DNA of 62,502 bases from Blastomonas sp. CACIA14H2 (lineage in GTDB: Bacteria > Pseudomonadota > Alphaproteobacteria > Sphingomonadales > Sphingomonadaceae), in the NCBI GenBank assembly GCA_000503195.1, contig AYSC01000024.1:1-62502 (forward strand), written 5' to 3'. The translations under genes were made by a program, and so were the position numbers. The notes under the pieces were generated by a model. The model worked only from the letters and a program-made list of their open reading frames with translations, had not been told where the DNA came from and searched no databases. Below are positions 43,686-52,401 of this stretch, piece after piece (within the stretch, counting starts at the first letter, position 1; every line of letters starts with the position of its first letter).

Positions 43686-44165
43686 ATGAAGGGCGACCCC
43701 AAGGTCATCGAATTTCTCAACGACGCGCTCAAGAACGAGCTGACGGCGATCAACCAGTATTTCCTGCATTCGAAGATGCTGGCCAATTGGGGCATAAGCA
43801 AGCTCGCCAAATACGAGTACGAGGAATCGATCGACGAGATGAAGCACGCCGACAAGCTGGCGGACCGCATCCTGTTCCTCGATGGCCTGCCCAATTTCCA
43901 GCTGCTCGGCCGGTTGAAGATCGGCGAGACGGTGGAGGAAATCCTCCGGGCCGATCTTGCGCTCGAAAACGAGGCGATCCCGCTCCTCAAGGAAGGCATC
44001 GCCTATTGCGAGAGCGTCCGCGATTACGGTACGCGCGACCTGCTCGCCTATATCCTCAAGAGCGAGGAAGAGCATGTCGACACGATCGAGGCGCAGTTCG
44101 ACCTGATCGAGCGCATGGGCATCCACAATTATATCCAGCTGCAGTCGAGCCCGGTCGAGGATTGA
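43686..44165 (+). CDS. bfr: Bacterioferritin
   Basis: A 159-residue subunit of the 24-mer heme-containing iron store. The ferroxidase ligands Glu18, Glu51 and His54 and the heme axial ligand Met52 are all present in NELTAINQYF and EESIDEMKHADKL, as is the second-site pair SEEEHVD. The ATG at 43686 has CAGGAG upstream. With bfd it forms an iron storage and release pair. Confidence 0.96.
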   Translation: MKGDPKVIEFLNDALKNELTAINQYFLHSKMLANWGISKLAKYEYEESIDEMKHADKLADRILFLDGLPNFQLLGRLKIGETVEEILRADLALENEAIPLLKEGIAYCESVRDYGTRDLLAYILKSEEEHVDTIEAQFDLIERMGIHNYIQLQSSPVED

Positions 44166-44222
44166 CCGCCACGAGCCGGGGCGGGCGCGATCCCTCCCCG
44201 GCCATGCCCTGACGTCAGAGGA

Positions 44223-45125
44223 TTACTGCACCGCCGCAATTACCTTTACCATTTCGCTGGCCATCTGATTGCGATGGACCGCAGCACTGCGGTTTACCGG
44301 GATATTGTACAGCGCCTTGAGCATGGCGCGGTCGAGATCGGTCATACCCGCCGGCCTGTCCTGCGCCTCCACCTGAAACAGCGATACGATGCTGCTGGCG
44401 TCCGGGGCGGCATCGAGACGCGTTCGGGAGAGGATACCGAACGCCAGATAGTCGCTCAGGGCATCGAACGAGACGTTCGCCACGCGGGGCACATCGACCA
44501 GGATGGTAACGCCCTTGATGCTCAGTTGAGCCGGGCTGTTTATCCTGCTGAGCGCCCCCTCATTGAGCACCGGCAGGTCCATCAGTGCCCCTGGAGCCTG
44601 CGCCAGACCCGATGCATTGGGCGAAGCACCTCGCCCGCCGAGCCCTTCGATCACCTGCCCATAGAACCAGCGCACCGGCCAGCCGGGCTGTGAGAGCGTA
44701 CGGCGCTGGTCCTTGGTCGATGTCTGCAGCAGGTCCGGGCGCTTCTGCTCGAACATGGCAAAGGCGGCATCGCTGTCCTGAACGAACATCATCAGCACGT
44801 TGGGCGCGCAATCACCGCTGGCCACCCTTGCCCCGATATCGCGCGCCGTGGCCTCGATCCGGTCGATCAGCGGTACCGCGACTTCCGGACGCAATCCGAT
44901 GGCGCCGATGCACAGCGGGTCTGCCCAGCGCGCATTCTGGTCGGCCTGCGGCACCGCGAGAACCGCCCGCGTATAGCGCCGCGCCATTTCGAACGCCTGG
45001 CCGCGGGTCATCCGGGTCCCGGTGACGACAATGGTTTCGTCTTCGTCTGCCGCAGACTGAGCCATGACAGGACCTGCCAGCATAGACCCCAATGCCAAAG
45101 CAGCGAGAAATTTCCGATATCTCAT
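44223..45125 (-). CDS. Hypothetical exported protein
   Basis: A 300-residue protein with a signal peptide (MRYRKFLAALALGSMLAGPVMAQS) followed by an acidic DEDETIVVTGTRM segment. Two cysteines, in ADPLCIGAIGL and GDCAPNVL, could form a disulfide. The C-terminal block MTDLDRAMLKALYNIP...VHRNQMASEMVKVIAAVQ is reminiscent of secreted metallopeptidase-like DUF2927 proteins, but no zinc motif is visible, so I leave it unassigned. The ATG at 45125 has AAGGAG upstream. Confidence 0.65.
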   Translation of the reverse strand: MRYRKFLAALALGSMLAGPVMAQSAADEDETIVVTGTRMTRGQAFEMARRYTRAVLAVPQADQNARWADPLCIGAIGLRPEVAVPLIDRIEATARDIGARVASGDCAPNVLMMFVQDSDAAFAMFEQKRPDLLQTSTKDQRRTLSQPGWPVRWFYGQVIEGLGGRGASPNASGLAQAPGALMDLPVLNEGALSRINSPAQLSIKGVTILVDVPRVANVSFDALSDYLAFGILSRTRLDAAPDASSIVSLFQVEAQDRPAGMTDLDRAMLKALYNIPVNRSAAVHRNQMASEMVKVIAAVQ

Positions 45126-45555
45126 AAGCGGCTCCTTGCCTGACCAGACGACCGGCCCTGAAACCGGTCGATACTGCACCTGAAGATCGCAAATCAAAGC
45201 CCCGATCTGAATATCACTTCCACACCGCCTATCAAGAAGCTTCAATATTCATTTTGGATGAATAATGCGACAGAACAATCTGCTAGTTTCTGCAGAAACG
45301 GCTGGTCGCAGACACAGGTGATGGGCCAGGAAATAGGGCGCCTGTGGCAACTGAGTGCCCGGGCACCTGATTTACCGCGATGGCTTGCCCCGAATTTGCG
45401 AATGGACTGCTTCGGGGCGTAAGGACTTGGCTTCGCCCGCGCCTGACCGCAACGGCGCAGCAAAGTAAGGCAGACGCGGCAGAATTTCGCGGTAGACCGG
45501 GTGCCCATCAGCCATTAACCTCCCGATTAAACCAGAACGAGAGGAAGTTGCGAGG
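45126..45555. other. Divergent intergenic region, 430 bases
   Basis: No convincing gene. It holds AT-rich sequence near 45230-45290 (a likely promoter zone for one or both flanking genes), a GTGCCCGGGCAC palindrome (45351-45362) and the operator copy at 45514-45531. Confidence 0.5.
45514..45531. promoter_or_regulatory. Degenerate operator copy upstream of esterase gene
   Basis: ATTAACCTCCCGATTAAA keeps the right half CGATTAAA and the ATTAA left arm of the box at 24303-24320 (13/18 identical). It ends 24 bases before the esterase start, the same placement as at the P450 gene. Confidence 0.4.
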
Positions 45556-46533
45556 ATGAGCGATACTGCGGAGATCGAGCGCGAAATCACGACGGCAAAC
45601 GGGCCCTTCGTCCGCCCCGACGTTGCGATGCTGCTGGCGATGATGTCGGCCGCCGGCACGCCACCGATGAACGAGATGGCGCCCGCCGATGCGCGCGAAG
45701 CCTATCGCATGATGCGCATGGTCGGCGATGCCGAACCGACGCCGCTCGCGATCATCCGCGATCTGACCTGCCCCGGGCCGAAAGGCGATATCCCGCTGCG
45801 CTATTACGACGCGCGCGAAAGCCGCGAGGCGGGCCCGGCGATCATGTTCTTCCATGGCGGCGGCTTCGTCATCGGCGATCTGGAGACACACCACCCCTAT
45901 TGCACCGAGCTGGCGGCGAAGATGGACCTGCCGGTGATCGCGGTCGATTACCGGCTCGCGCCCGAACACCCCTTCCCCGCCGCGCCCGAGGATTGCGAGG
46001 CGGCGGCGCGCTGGCTGGCGGACAACGGGCAGGAACTGGGCCTCGACATCACCGGGCTGGTCTTCACCGGCGACAGTGCGGGCGGGAACCTCACCATCGT
46101 GGTCACCCAGGCCCTGGTCGCAAGGCCCGCCGCCGTGCCGGTGATCGCCCAGGCCCCGCTCTATCCGGTGGTGGATTCGAGCCAGACCGGCGGCTCGTTC
46201 ACCGAATTTGCCCAAGGCTATCTGCTCACCGCCGACGCGATGAACTGGTTCAACGACAATTACGCCGCGACCCCGGGCGATGTCCGCAACGACTGCATCC
46301 TGGGCGATCTGGCCAGCCTGCCGCCGACGCTGCTGGTGACCGCCGGGCTCGATCCGCTGCGCGATCAGGGCCGCGATTTTGCCGCGCGTTGCGTCAAGGC
46401 GGGGGTCGACGTGACCTATATGGAGATGCGCGGGACGATCCATGGCTTCATCTGCCTGCGCAAGGGCATTCCCTCGGCGCAGGCCGATTGCGATGCGATC
46501 TTCCGCGGCATGAAGGCCATGCTGAACCGGTAG
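45556..46533 (+). CDS. Alpha/beta hydrolase, hormone-sensitive-lipase type esterase
   Basis: A 325-residue cytoplasmic esterase of the HSL/acetyl-hydrolase family. The oxyanion-hole HGGG is at 100-103 (FFHGGGFVIGD) and the nucleophile Ser174 in GDSAGGNL. The acid/histidine part is LVTAGLDPLRDQG and GTIHGFICL. DYRLAPEHPFPAAPEDCEAAARW is a hallmark of the family. It hydrolyses short to medium acyl esters. The next gene (secreted protein) starts 18 bases after its stop. The upstream operator copy suggests co-regulation with the P450 and phosphotransferase genes. Confidence 0.92.
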   Translation: MSDTAEIEREITTANGPFVRPDVAMLLAMMSAAGTPPMNEMAPADAREAYRMMRMVGDAEPTPLAIIRDLTCPGPKGDIPLRYYDARESREAGPAIMFFHGGGFVIGDLETHHPYCTELAAKMDLPVIAVDYRLAPEHPFPAAPEDCEAAARWLADNGQELGLDITGLVFTGDSAGGNLTIVVTQALVARPAAVPVIAQAPLYPVVDSSQTGGSFTEFAQGYLLTADAMNWFNDNYAATPGDVRNDCILGDLASLPPTLLVTAGLDPLRDQGRDFAARCVKAGVDVTYMEMRGTIHGFICLRKGIPSAQADCDAIFRGMKAMLNR

Positions 46534-46551
46534 CAGAAGGGAGCGCGTGCG

Positions 46552-47286
46552 ATGCGCAGCAGGTTGTTCCAGACAGGGCTCGCGCTGGTTTTGCTGGGGA
46601 TCGCCGCGCCCGATTCCGCAATTTCGCAAACGGCTCCGCAAGTTCGCAATGCGCCCGACTTCGCGGGCATCATCGCCGGCTATCGGACGCAGCGGGCGAA
46701 GGATCCGGATAGCTGCTGCACCTATTCCGCCCCGGTCTTCGGGCGCGAGGTGCGCTTTTATCTGTTCGGCACGTTCGAGCCCGCCTATGAGGCGAAGAAC
46801 GACCGCCAGATGATCCTGGAGTTCGTGCCGCGGGGGGAGAGCGTCCAGAACTGGACGCGGATGATCACGCTTTCGGCCTTTCGCGGCACCGGCAGCGCCC
46901 CGATTTCCACCGCCGAGATGCAGCAGCGCTTCTTCAACACCAATCGGGGCTGCGAAACCGCCAGTTTCTCGCGCGTGATCGCCAGCGGCAGGTTCGCTGA
47001 CGGCACCGAATATAATCTGTCGAGCAATGGCTGCGGCTCGACCGCGGCCGGCGGCTATCCGGGCGCGGTTTCGGGCCGCGGCGAGCAGTTCATCGCCTTG
47101 CTGCTGCGCGATGCCGAGAATGTCGCGGTGCTGCAATATGCCGAGCGCGGCGCCGGTTTCGACGCCGACAAGCCGCCGATCGGCGATGACGCGGTCGAGG
47201 CTGCCATGAGCCGCTTTCGCTCCATCGCATTTTGCCGCGGCAAGGCAGTGTCGAACGATTGCTCCATTGCCTTTTCCGTCCGCTGA
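46552..47286 (+). CDS. Hypothetical secreted protein
   Basis: A 244-residue exported protein: signal peptide MRSRLFQTGLALVLLGIAAPDSAISQ, then a domain with DSCCTYSAPVFGREVRFYLFGTFEPAYEAKNDRQMILEFVPRGESVQNWTRMITLSAFRG. The C-terminal half has NRGCETASFSRVIA and a final CRGKAVSNDCS. The several cysteines suggest disulfides in the periplasm. The ATG follows AGGGAG, 18 bases after the esterase gene. No family recognised. Confidence 0.65.
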   Translation: MRSRLFQTGLALVLLGIAAPDSAISQTAPQVRNAPDFAGIIAGYRTQRAKDPDSCCTYSAPVFGREVRFYLFGTFEPAYEAKNDRQMILEFVPRGESVQNWTRMITLSAFRGTGSAPISTAEMQQRFFNTNRGCETASFSRVIASGRFADGTEYNLSSNGCGSTAAGGYPGAVSGRGEQFIALLLRDAENVAVLQYAERGAGFDADKPPIGDDAVEAAMSRFRSIAFCRGKAVSNDCSIAFSVR

Positions 47287-47303
47287 CAGCTAAGGCTGGG
47301 GCC

Positions 47304-47780
47304 ATGAGCGGATTCGACAGCCTTCCCTATCGCCCCTGCGCGGGCATCATGCTGGTCAACCAGGACGGCAAGGTGTTCGTGGGCCAGCGGCTCGACAGCA
47401 GCGTCGAGGCCTGGCAGATGCCGCAGGGCGGGATTGACCCGGGCGAGGAGCCGGAGGTGGCCGCCTATCGCGAACTGGGCGAGGAAACTGGCATCGCGCC
47501 GAACCTGGCAGAGATCATTGCCCGCTCGCGCGAAGAGCATCTCTATGATCTTCCACCCGAATTGATGGGCAAGATCTGGGGCGGCAGATATCGCGGGCAG
47601 CGCCAGCACTGGTTCCTGATGCGCTTCATGGGGACCGATGCCGATATCGATATCGAGACTGAACACCAGGAATTTCGCAGCTGGCGCTGGGCCGATCCGG
47701 ACAGTCTGGAGGGACTGATCGTGCCTTTCAAGCGACGGTTGTACCGCGCGGTGGTGGAAGAGTTCCGCCCGCTGATCTAG
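47304..47780 (+). CDS. rppH: RNA pyrophosphohydrolase (Nudix)
   Basis: Removes pyrophosphate from triphosphorylated 5' ends of mRNA and so starts RNase E-dependent decay. The 158-residue protein has YRPCAGIMLVNQDGKVFVGQR, the RppH-typical AWQMPQGGIDPGE, and a complete Nudix box with the metal-binding EE in REL-GEETGI. KIWGGRYRGQRQHWFLMRF and FRSWRWADPD are family signatures. Start ATG at 47304, 17 bases after the preceding gene's stop. Confidence 0.94.
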   Translation: MSGFDSLPYRPCAGIMLVNQDGKVFVGQRLDSSVEAWQMPQGGIDPGEEPEVAAYRELGEETGIAPNLAEIIARSREEHLYDLPPELMGKIWGGRYRGQRQHWFLMRFMGTDADIDIETEHQEFRSWRWADPDSLEGLIVPFKRRLYRAVVEEFRPLI

Positions 47781-47819
47781 GCTGCGGCCTTGTTTCTATC
47801 CCGGGAGGCCGATCGCGAC

Positions 47820-48773
47820 ATGCTGTTTCGCAGCGCCCTGACCAGCGCGCTCGTGCTGTCCGCCTGCGCGGCGCATTCCGCAGTTGCCCAGACGCCCGAC
47901 GCGGTCGCGAGGCTGATCGATGCCGCGTTGCAATCGGGCGATGCCGCCGGGCTCGACGTGGTCGTCCGCTATGCCAAACAGGCCTATCCGCAATCGGCGG
48001 AATCGATCGACGCGCAGATTGCGGCCTTCCGCGCCGTCAATTCGGCCGCAGCCCCCGCCCCAGCAGCGACTCCCGTCGTGACAGCCGCCCAGCAAGCCAA
48101 GACCGAGCAGGCCAAGGTCGAACAGGCGGCTGCGATCAAATATTCGGGCGAAGGCGAACTGGGCGCATTCACCACCACCGGCAATGCGCCGGGGATCGGG
48201 CTCGCCGCCGGACTGAAGCTGACCGCCGAGGGTGAAGACTGGCGGCTCGGTCTGCTCGGCCGCGCGGATTATCAGGAAACCAGCAATGTCGTGGTGCGCG
48301 AGCAATATCGCTTCAGCGCCGAGCCGAACTACAAGTTCAACGAACGCGGCTATGTCTATGGCCTCGGACAATATGAGCAAGACCGTTTCCAGGGCTTTCA
48401 TGCGCGCTACAGCCTGTCCGGCGGCGTTGGATACAGTATTCTGACCGATGAAAATGCGAAGCTGAGCGTCAAGGCGGGGCCGGCCTGGCGTTTTACGCAG
48501 CTGGTCACCGGTATGGACGAATCGGTGGTGGCGGGCCTGGCCTCGGTCGACATCAAGCTGAAGCTGACCCCGACGATCCAGCTGACCGAGGCGGCGAGCG
48601 CCTATGTCGACGAACAGCGCAGCACGCTGTTTTCGGTCGCCGCGCTCGATTCGCAGCTGATCGGCAAGCTCAAGGCGCGGCTATCCTATACCATCCAGTA
48701 TGAATCGAACCCGGCGCTGGGCCGCGCGCCCACCGATACGACCAGCCGGCTGACGCTGGTCTACGGTTTCTGA
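47820..48773 (+). CDS. DUF481 family outer-membrane protein
   Basis: A 317-residue protein: signal peptide ending HSAVAQ, a helical Ala-rich spacer (about 30-105) and a C-terminal DUF481 domain of alternating beta strands (KYSGEGELGAFTTTGNAPGIGLAAGLKLTAEGEDWRLGLLGRADYQET) ending in aromatic phenylalanine (TLVYGF), as in outer-membrane barrels. Related to YdiY. The ATG at 47820 gives a proper signal peptide; GGGAGG lies 11 bases upstream, and a TTG at 47790 is a longer alternative. Confidence 0.8.
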   Translation: MLFRSALTSALVLSACAAHSAVAQTPDAVARLIDAALQSGDAAGLDVVVRYAKQAYPQSAESIDAQIAAFRAVNSAAAPAPAATPVVTAAQQAKTEQAKVEQAAAIKYSGEGELGAFTTTGNAPGIGLAAGLKLTAEGEDWRLGLLGRADYQETSNVVVREQYRFSAEPNYKFNERGYVYGLGQYEQDRFQGFHARYSLSGGVGYSILTDENAKLSVKAGPAWRFTQLVTGMDESVVAGLASVDIKLKLTPTIQLTEAASAYVDEQRSTLFSVAALDSQLIGKLKARLSYTIQYESNPALGRAPTDTTSRLTLVYGF

Positions 48774-48781
48774 CCTGCGGA

Positions 48782-49534
48782 TCAGTTGCCGCCGCTGGCG
48801 ACGATATCGACTTCGGTTCCGCCATTGGCCATGGGCTTGAGGAACAGCACATAGGCTGCCTCGCCCTTGGTGCCGCCGAGCACATGGTCGCCGCCGCGCA
48901 GCTGATATTCGGCCGAATAGCCGCCGCGCTTCGCCTTGGTGTAGTAGAAGTCGACCACGTTCTTCAGCGCGGCGGGCGTGGTGAAATTGACCACGCGAAT
49001 ATTGCACTGGCCGTTGGCGACGCCGGCCGCCTCCTTGACGTTCGCGCGCGGATAGACCGCGAAATCGGCGGGCATGCGGCTCGCCCAGCCCATCGCATAG
49101 TCGAGCTTGCCCTGGCACACGCCATTGGCCTGCGCCGCCTTCGCGCCCAGCGTGCTGCCCTGGTTGCAATCCTTGCAGTCCGCAGCCGCCACCTTGGTAG
49201 GTTCCGGCGCCTTGATCAGCCCGCGCGGACCGATCGCGGCCGCGGCGGCCTTTTCGGTTGCGGCCAGCTGGCCCTTGGGCGTGCCCGCCGATGGCACCGA
49301 ACCATCGCTGCCCTCGCCCAGCACCGCATTGCGGTTGGATTTGTCGACCAGATCGGGATCGACCAGGATCTGGTCCTCCAGCGCCCCCTTCATCGCCGGA
49401 TCCGCCGCGTCGGCGAGCAGCGCGGCATCCTCGTTCTCGGCGGCTTCGTCGCTGGCATTCTGGCACGCGGCCAGCGCCAGTGCCGCGCCACCCAGCGCCA
49501 GCAGATTGCGCGTCATCGCGAAGGAGATAGCCAT
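48782..49534 (-). CDS. Putative lipoprotein, unknown function
   Basis: A ~250-residue predicted lipoprotein with signal MAISFAMTRNLLALGGAALALAAC and lipobox LAAC. After an acidic linker (NASDEAAENEDAALLADAAD) comes a CKDCNQGSTLG motif, a C-x2-C pair that could bind metal or form a disulfide. The C-terminal half has NVVDFYYTKAKRGGYSAEYQLRGGDHVLGG. The ATG at 49534 has GAGG at nine bases. The ATG at 49543 is immediately next to that GAGG and less likely. Convergent with the DUF481 gene. Confidence 0.62.
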   Translation of the reverse strand: MAISFAMTRNLLALGGAALALAACQNASDEAAENEDAALLADAADPAMKGALEDQILVDPDLVDKSNRNAVLGEGSDGSVPSAGTPKGQLAATEKAAAAAIGPRGLIKAPEPTKVAAADCKDCNQGSTLGAKAAQANGVCQGKLDYAMGWASRMPADFAVYPRANVKEAAGVANGQCNIRVVNFTTPAALKNVVDFYYTKAKRGGYSAEYQLRGGDHVLGGTKGEAAYVLFLKPMANGGTEVDIVASGGN

Positions 49535-49702
49535 GGTTTTCATCCTCGAAAGATCGACCTCGAGCCCCCTCATGCCAGAGCAGGCGTTAGCGTTACGTTA
49601 GCCATGCCTTGGCTGACGCGAAACTGTCCCGTCGAAAGAGGGTTAACCCTGGCCTTTTATCTCGCCAAACCGTCCCAGAACGGGATTCGCCGCTAAGCCG
49701 TT

Positions 49703-50257
49703 TCAGAACCGGACAAATTTCTTCCGATTCTCTTGCCATTCTGCCCTGGTCTGGCCGTAGCGATCGACCGGAGAATCCTGATACGGCTCGGGCAGCCGCG
49801 TCGGTCCCTGATTGTACGAACCCAGCCGCTCGGCGAGCGCGATAGAAGCCGTGTTATCGGGGTCGATCGTGTGGATCACGCTGTCCCAGCCGAGCAGATC
49901 GAACGCATAATCGATCGTGGCGACAGCGGCTTCGAGCGCATAACCCTTGCCGGCATGGCTGCGCAGAACGCCCCATCCGACCTCTTCGCCCGGCCAGCCA
50001 TCGGGATACCAGGGGCCGATCCGCCCGATCCATTCACCCGTGTCGCGCGTGATCAGCGAGAACATTGCATAGCCACGGATGTGCCACGCGCCCGCCATCG
50101 CGCATAGCCCGCGCCAGGCGACCGCGCGGGGCTGGACTCCGCCCAGGAAGCGCATGGTCTCTTCGTCGGCACAGAATTCGGCCCAGCGCTCGAAATCCTC
50201 GGGGCCGGGCGGGCGCAGGATAAGCCGCTGCGTCACCAATATGGGTCCGTTGATCAT
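49703..50257 (-). CDS. GNAT family N-acetyltransferase
   Basis: A 184-residue acetyltransferase resembling the RimJ/RimL-like group (Acetyltransf_3). It has TQRLILRPPGPEDFERWAEF at the start, WIGRIGPWYPDGWPGEEVGWGVLRSHAGKGYALEAAVATIDYAFDLLGWDSVIHTIDPDN containing the acetyl-CoA loop and the following helix, then SIALAERLGS. The substrate, a protein N-terminus or a small amine, is not evident. GAGGAG precedes the ATG at 50257. Confidence 0.87.
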   Translation of the reverse strand: MINGPILVTQRLILRPPGPEDFERWAEFCADEETMRFLGGVQPRAVAWRGLCAMAGAWHIRGYAMFSLITRDTGEWIGRIGPWYPDGWPGEEVGWGVLRSHAGKGYALEAAVATIDYAFDLLGWDSVIHTIDPDNTASIALAERLGSYNQGPTRLPEPYQDSPVDRYGQTRAEWQENRKKFVRF

Positions 50258-50335
50258 CGCGCTGCTCCTCGTGCTGGTCCGGTCTGCGGGGATAGGCACG
50301 GGCGCAAGGCTTGGCAAGCAATCGCAGGACTGACG

Positions 50336-50370
50336 CAAAAACCCCTCCCCGCAGCGATGCAGGGAGGGGT
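50336..50370 (-). terminator. Rho-independent terminator (minus strand)
   Basis: ACCCCTCCC (50341-50349) pairs with GGGAGGGGT (50362-50370). On the minus strand the stem is followed by a T run (complement of AAAAA at 50337-50341). It ends the glycine-zipper gene transcript 43 bases after its stop codon. Confidence 0.75.
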
Positions 50371-50412
50371 CTGGATTGCTCTGGCCGCTGCCTTGCAGCG
50401 GATCAGGCGATA

Positions 50413-50889
50413 TTAGCGGCAGCTGTAACGACCACCATCGTTGCGATCGATGGTGCGGCCGAGCAGTGCGCCAGCGATACCGCCGATGACGGCACCTGCG
50501 GTACGATCACCGCGGCCTGCGATCTCGCTGCCCGCCAGCGCGCCGGCTGCGCCACCGATCAGCAAGCCGGTGGTGCCGTTGTCGCGGCGGCAATAATAGC
50601 GGCCGTCGTTGCCGCGCCAGTACTGACCGTTCCAGCCGCGTGCCTGGCGCCGATCGTAACGACGATCGTAGCGATTGTCCCAGCGATCGCGGCCATAGCC
50701 ACGATCATAGCCGCGGCGGCCCCAGTCGTCGTCATAGCCGCGCCACTGATGGGCAACGGGCGCACGATAATCGACGCCATAGGTCTGGGCTGCGCTGGGG
50801 GCGTAGCTGGCGACCGGGGCTGCCATGGCAGGAGCGGCCGAGATGGTGACTGCACCGGCGGCGGCAGCAGCAAGAATGAACTTCTTCAT
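50413..50889 (-). CDS. Secreted glycine-zipper 2TM protein
   Basis: A 158-residue exported protein. The signal peptide is MKKFILAAAAAGAVTISAAPAMA, then an Arg/Asp/Tyr-rich middle (GYDDDWGRRGYDRGYGRDRWDNRYDRRYDRR) and a C-terminal unit YYCRRDNGTTGLLIGGAAGALAGSEIAGRGDRTAGAVIGGIAGALLGRTID. That unit is the same CRRDNG + glycine-zipper hairpin that occurs twice in the protein at 26560-27918. AGGGAG precedes the ATG. Probably an envelope-associated protein; such domains occur in SlyB/PcP-like lipoproteins. Confidence 0.82.
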   Translation of the reverse strand: MKKFILAAAAAGAVTISAAPAMAAPVASYAPSAAQTYGVDYRAPVAHQWRGYDDDWGRRGYDRGYGRDRWDNRYDRRYDRRQARGWNGQYWRGNDGRYYCRRDNGTTGLLIGGAAGALAGSEIAGRGDRTAGAVIGGIAGALLGRTIDRNDGGRYSCR

Positions 50890-51048
50890 AATCTGTCTCC
50901 CTTGAGACCGGGACAGCGCCGATTCGCCATCCGTTGTGTTCATATTTAAGGGAGTGAAACTGAACGGACCGTGGGAAGCTCGTTCATCTGCCAGCAGGTT
51001 TTGATGAAGGGGCGGCTGCACTACTCATATAGGCGAGCTGCCCAAGAT

Positions 51049-51131
51049 CGTCACCCCCGCGAAGGCGGGGGTCCCGCTTCAACTGGCCAAAGCTCGGAAA
51101 AAGCGGGATTCCCGCGTGCGCGGGAATGACG
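51049..51131. repeat. Sphingomonad-type intergenic palindromic repeat
   Basis: CGTCACCCCCGCGAAGGCGGGGGTCCCGC...GCGGGATTCCCGCG-TGCG-CGGGAATGACG, located after the MDR oxidoreductase gene. Arms match those at 33319 and 35244. Confidence 0.75.
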
Positions 51132-51172
51132 TGGAAGGGCGAGGAAGGCGTGTACCCCCTCGCCCCGGCCGG

Positions 51173-52306
51173 TCACTTCTGCGGGCAGATCAGGAACTTC
51201 TCTCCCGTCGCCTTGGCATAATAGCGCGCAACGATATCGGCCTGCAGCGCCTCTTCCAGCGACAGCTCGTCGGTATAATGGCTGGCAAAGGTGGTCTTGA
51301 GCTCCTCCGCGACCCGGTTGCGCAGCCGCATCGCGACCTCGTTGCCCGCCTTGGCGAGGAAATTGGGGAGCAGCCAGCCGCCCACGCCCCAGGCCATGCC
51401 ATAGCCGCGGCTGAGCACCGTGGGCGAGGTGTCGAGCCCGCCATAGAGGTACACCTGCTTGTGCTGCACCGAGCCATAGATGCTGTAGGCGCCGGGCGTG
51501 CGCGCGGCGGCGCCCTCCATCGCGGTCAGGATGTTCGAGGCGAGGTTGCCACCGCCGGTCGCATCGAAGGCCAAAGTCGCGCCGGTCGCGTGGATGGCGT
51601 CGGTCAGGTCGGCCATGAAGCTCTCGCTGCACGAATCGACGATATGCTTCGCGCCCATGCCGCGCAGCAGCTCGGCCTGTTCGGGTTTGCGCACCACATT
51701 GACCAGTTCGACGCCATCGGCCTGGCAGATGCGGTTGAGCATCTGGCCCAGGTTCGACGCGGCGGCGGTGTGGACCAGCGCAGTATGGCCTTCCATGCGC
51801 ATCGTCTCGATCATCGACAATGCGGTCAGCGGGTTGACGAAGCACGACGCGCCGTCGCGCGCGGTGTGGCCATCCTTCAGCACGAGGCACATCATCGCCG
51901 GGGCCTTGCGATATTCGGCATACATGCCGCCGCCCATCACCGCGACGACCTTGCCGATCAGGCTCTGCGCATAATCGCCCGACCCAGCGGCGACCACGGT
52001 GCCCGCGCCTTCGTTGCCGACGGTGAGCGCCTGGCCGATGCGCGCCTTCATCACGCCCATGCCCTGGGGCGAGACCGGCGCGCTAAGCTTCGTGTCCTTG
52101 CCGCTGCCGCTGCTCGTTGCCTTGGCCATGCTCGCCCAGCCGAACATCACGCCCTGGTCGGACGGGTTGATTGGGGTCGCTTCGATGCGGATCAGCACAT
52201 CGTCCTCGCCGAGCTCGGGGATCGGCTTGTCGACCAGTTCCATGGTCAGCTCGCCCTCGGCGCTGACAGTCGAGATCATCTGCTTGTAGGTTGACGGAAG
52301 CGTCAT
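51173..52306 (-). CDS. Zinc-binding-type alcohol dehydrogenase / quinone oxidoreductase (MDR)
   Basis: A 377-residue medium-chain dehydrogenase/reductase. The N-terminal GroES-like domain has DDVLIRIEATPINPSDQG, typical of quinone oxidoreductase-like members that lack catalytic zinc. The Rossmann part has ALVHTAAASNLGQMLNRICQADGVELVNVVRKPEQAELLRGMGAKHIVDS, with an AAxxxxG nucleotide-binding turn. NADPH is the likely cofactor. The ATG at 52306 has GGAGAG upstream. Substrate unknown. Confidence 0.87.
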   Translation of the reverse strand: MTLPSTYKQMISTVSAEGELTMELVDKPIPELGEDDVLIRIEATPINPSDQGVMFGWASMAKATSSGSGKDTKLSAPVSPQGMGVMKARIGQALTVGNEGAGTVVAAGSGDYAQSLIGKVVAVMGGGMYAEYRKAPAMMCLVLKDGHTARDGASCFVNPLTALSMIETMRMEGHTALVHTAAASNLGQMLNRICQADGVELVNVVRKPEQAELLRGMGAKHIVDSCSESFMADLTDAIHATGATLAFDATGGGNLASNILTAMEGAAARTPGAYSIYGSVQHKQVYLYGGLDTSPTVLSRGYGMAWGVGGWLLPNFLAKAGNEVAMRLRNRVAEELKTTFASHYTDELSLEEALQADIVARYYAKATGEKFLICPQK

Positions 52307-52401
52307 GGTGGGGTCTCTCCAAAAGGGTTGTTGTATGATACTCCCATGTGCCAAGCCTTGGCCGACAAAGCCACCCATGACGCGCAGAAAGTGCCTTTTC
52401 C

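Noticed and set aside
44176-44206. GCCGGGG...CCCCGGC stem after bfr as an intrinsic terminator
   Set aside because: GC-rich stem but no downstream T stretch.
45242-45508. 88-codon frame in the gap upstream of the esterase gene
   Set aside because: No ribosome-binding site, no domain or signal peptide, cysteine/arginine-rich composition of random reading.
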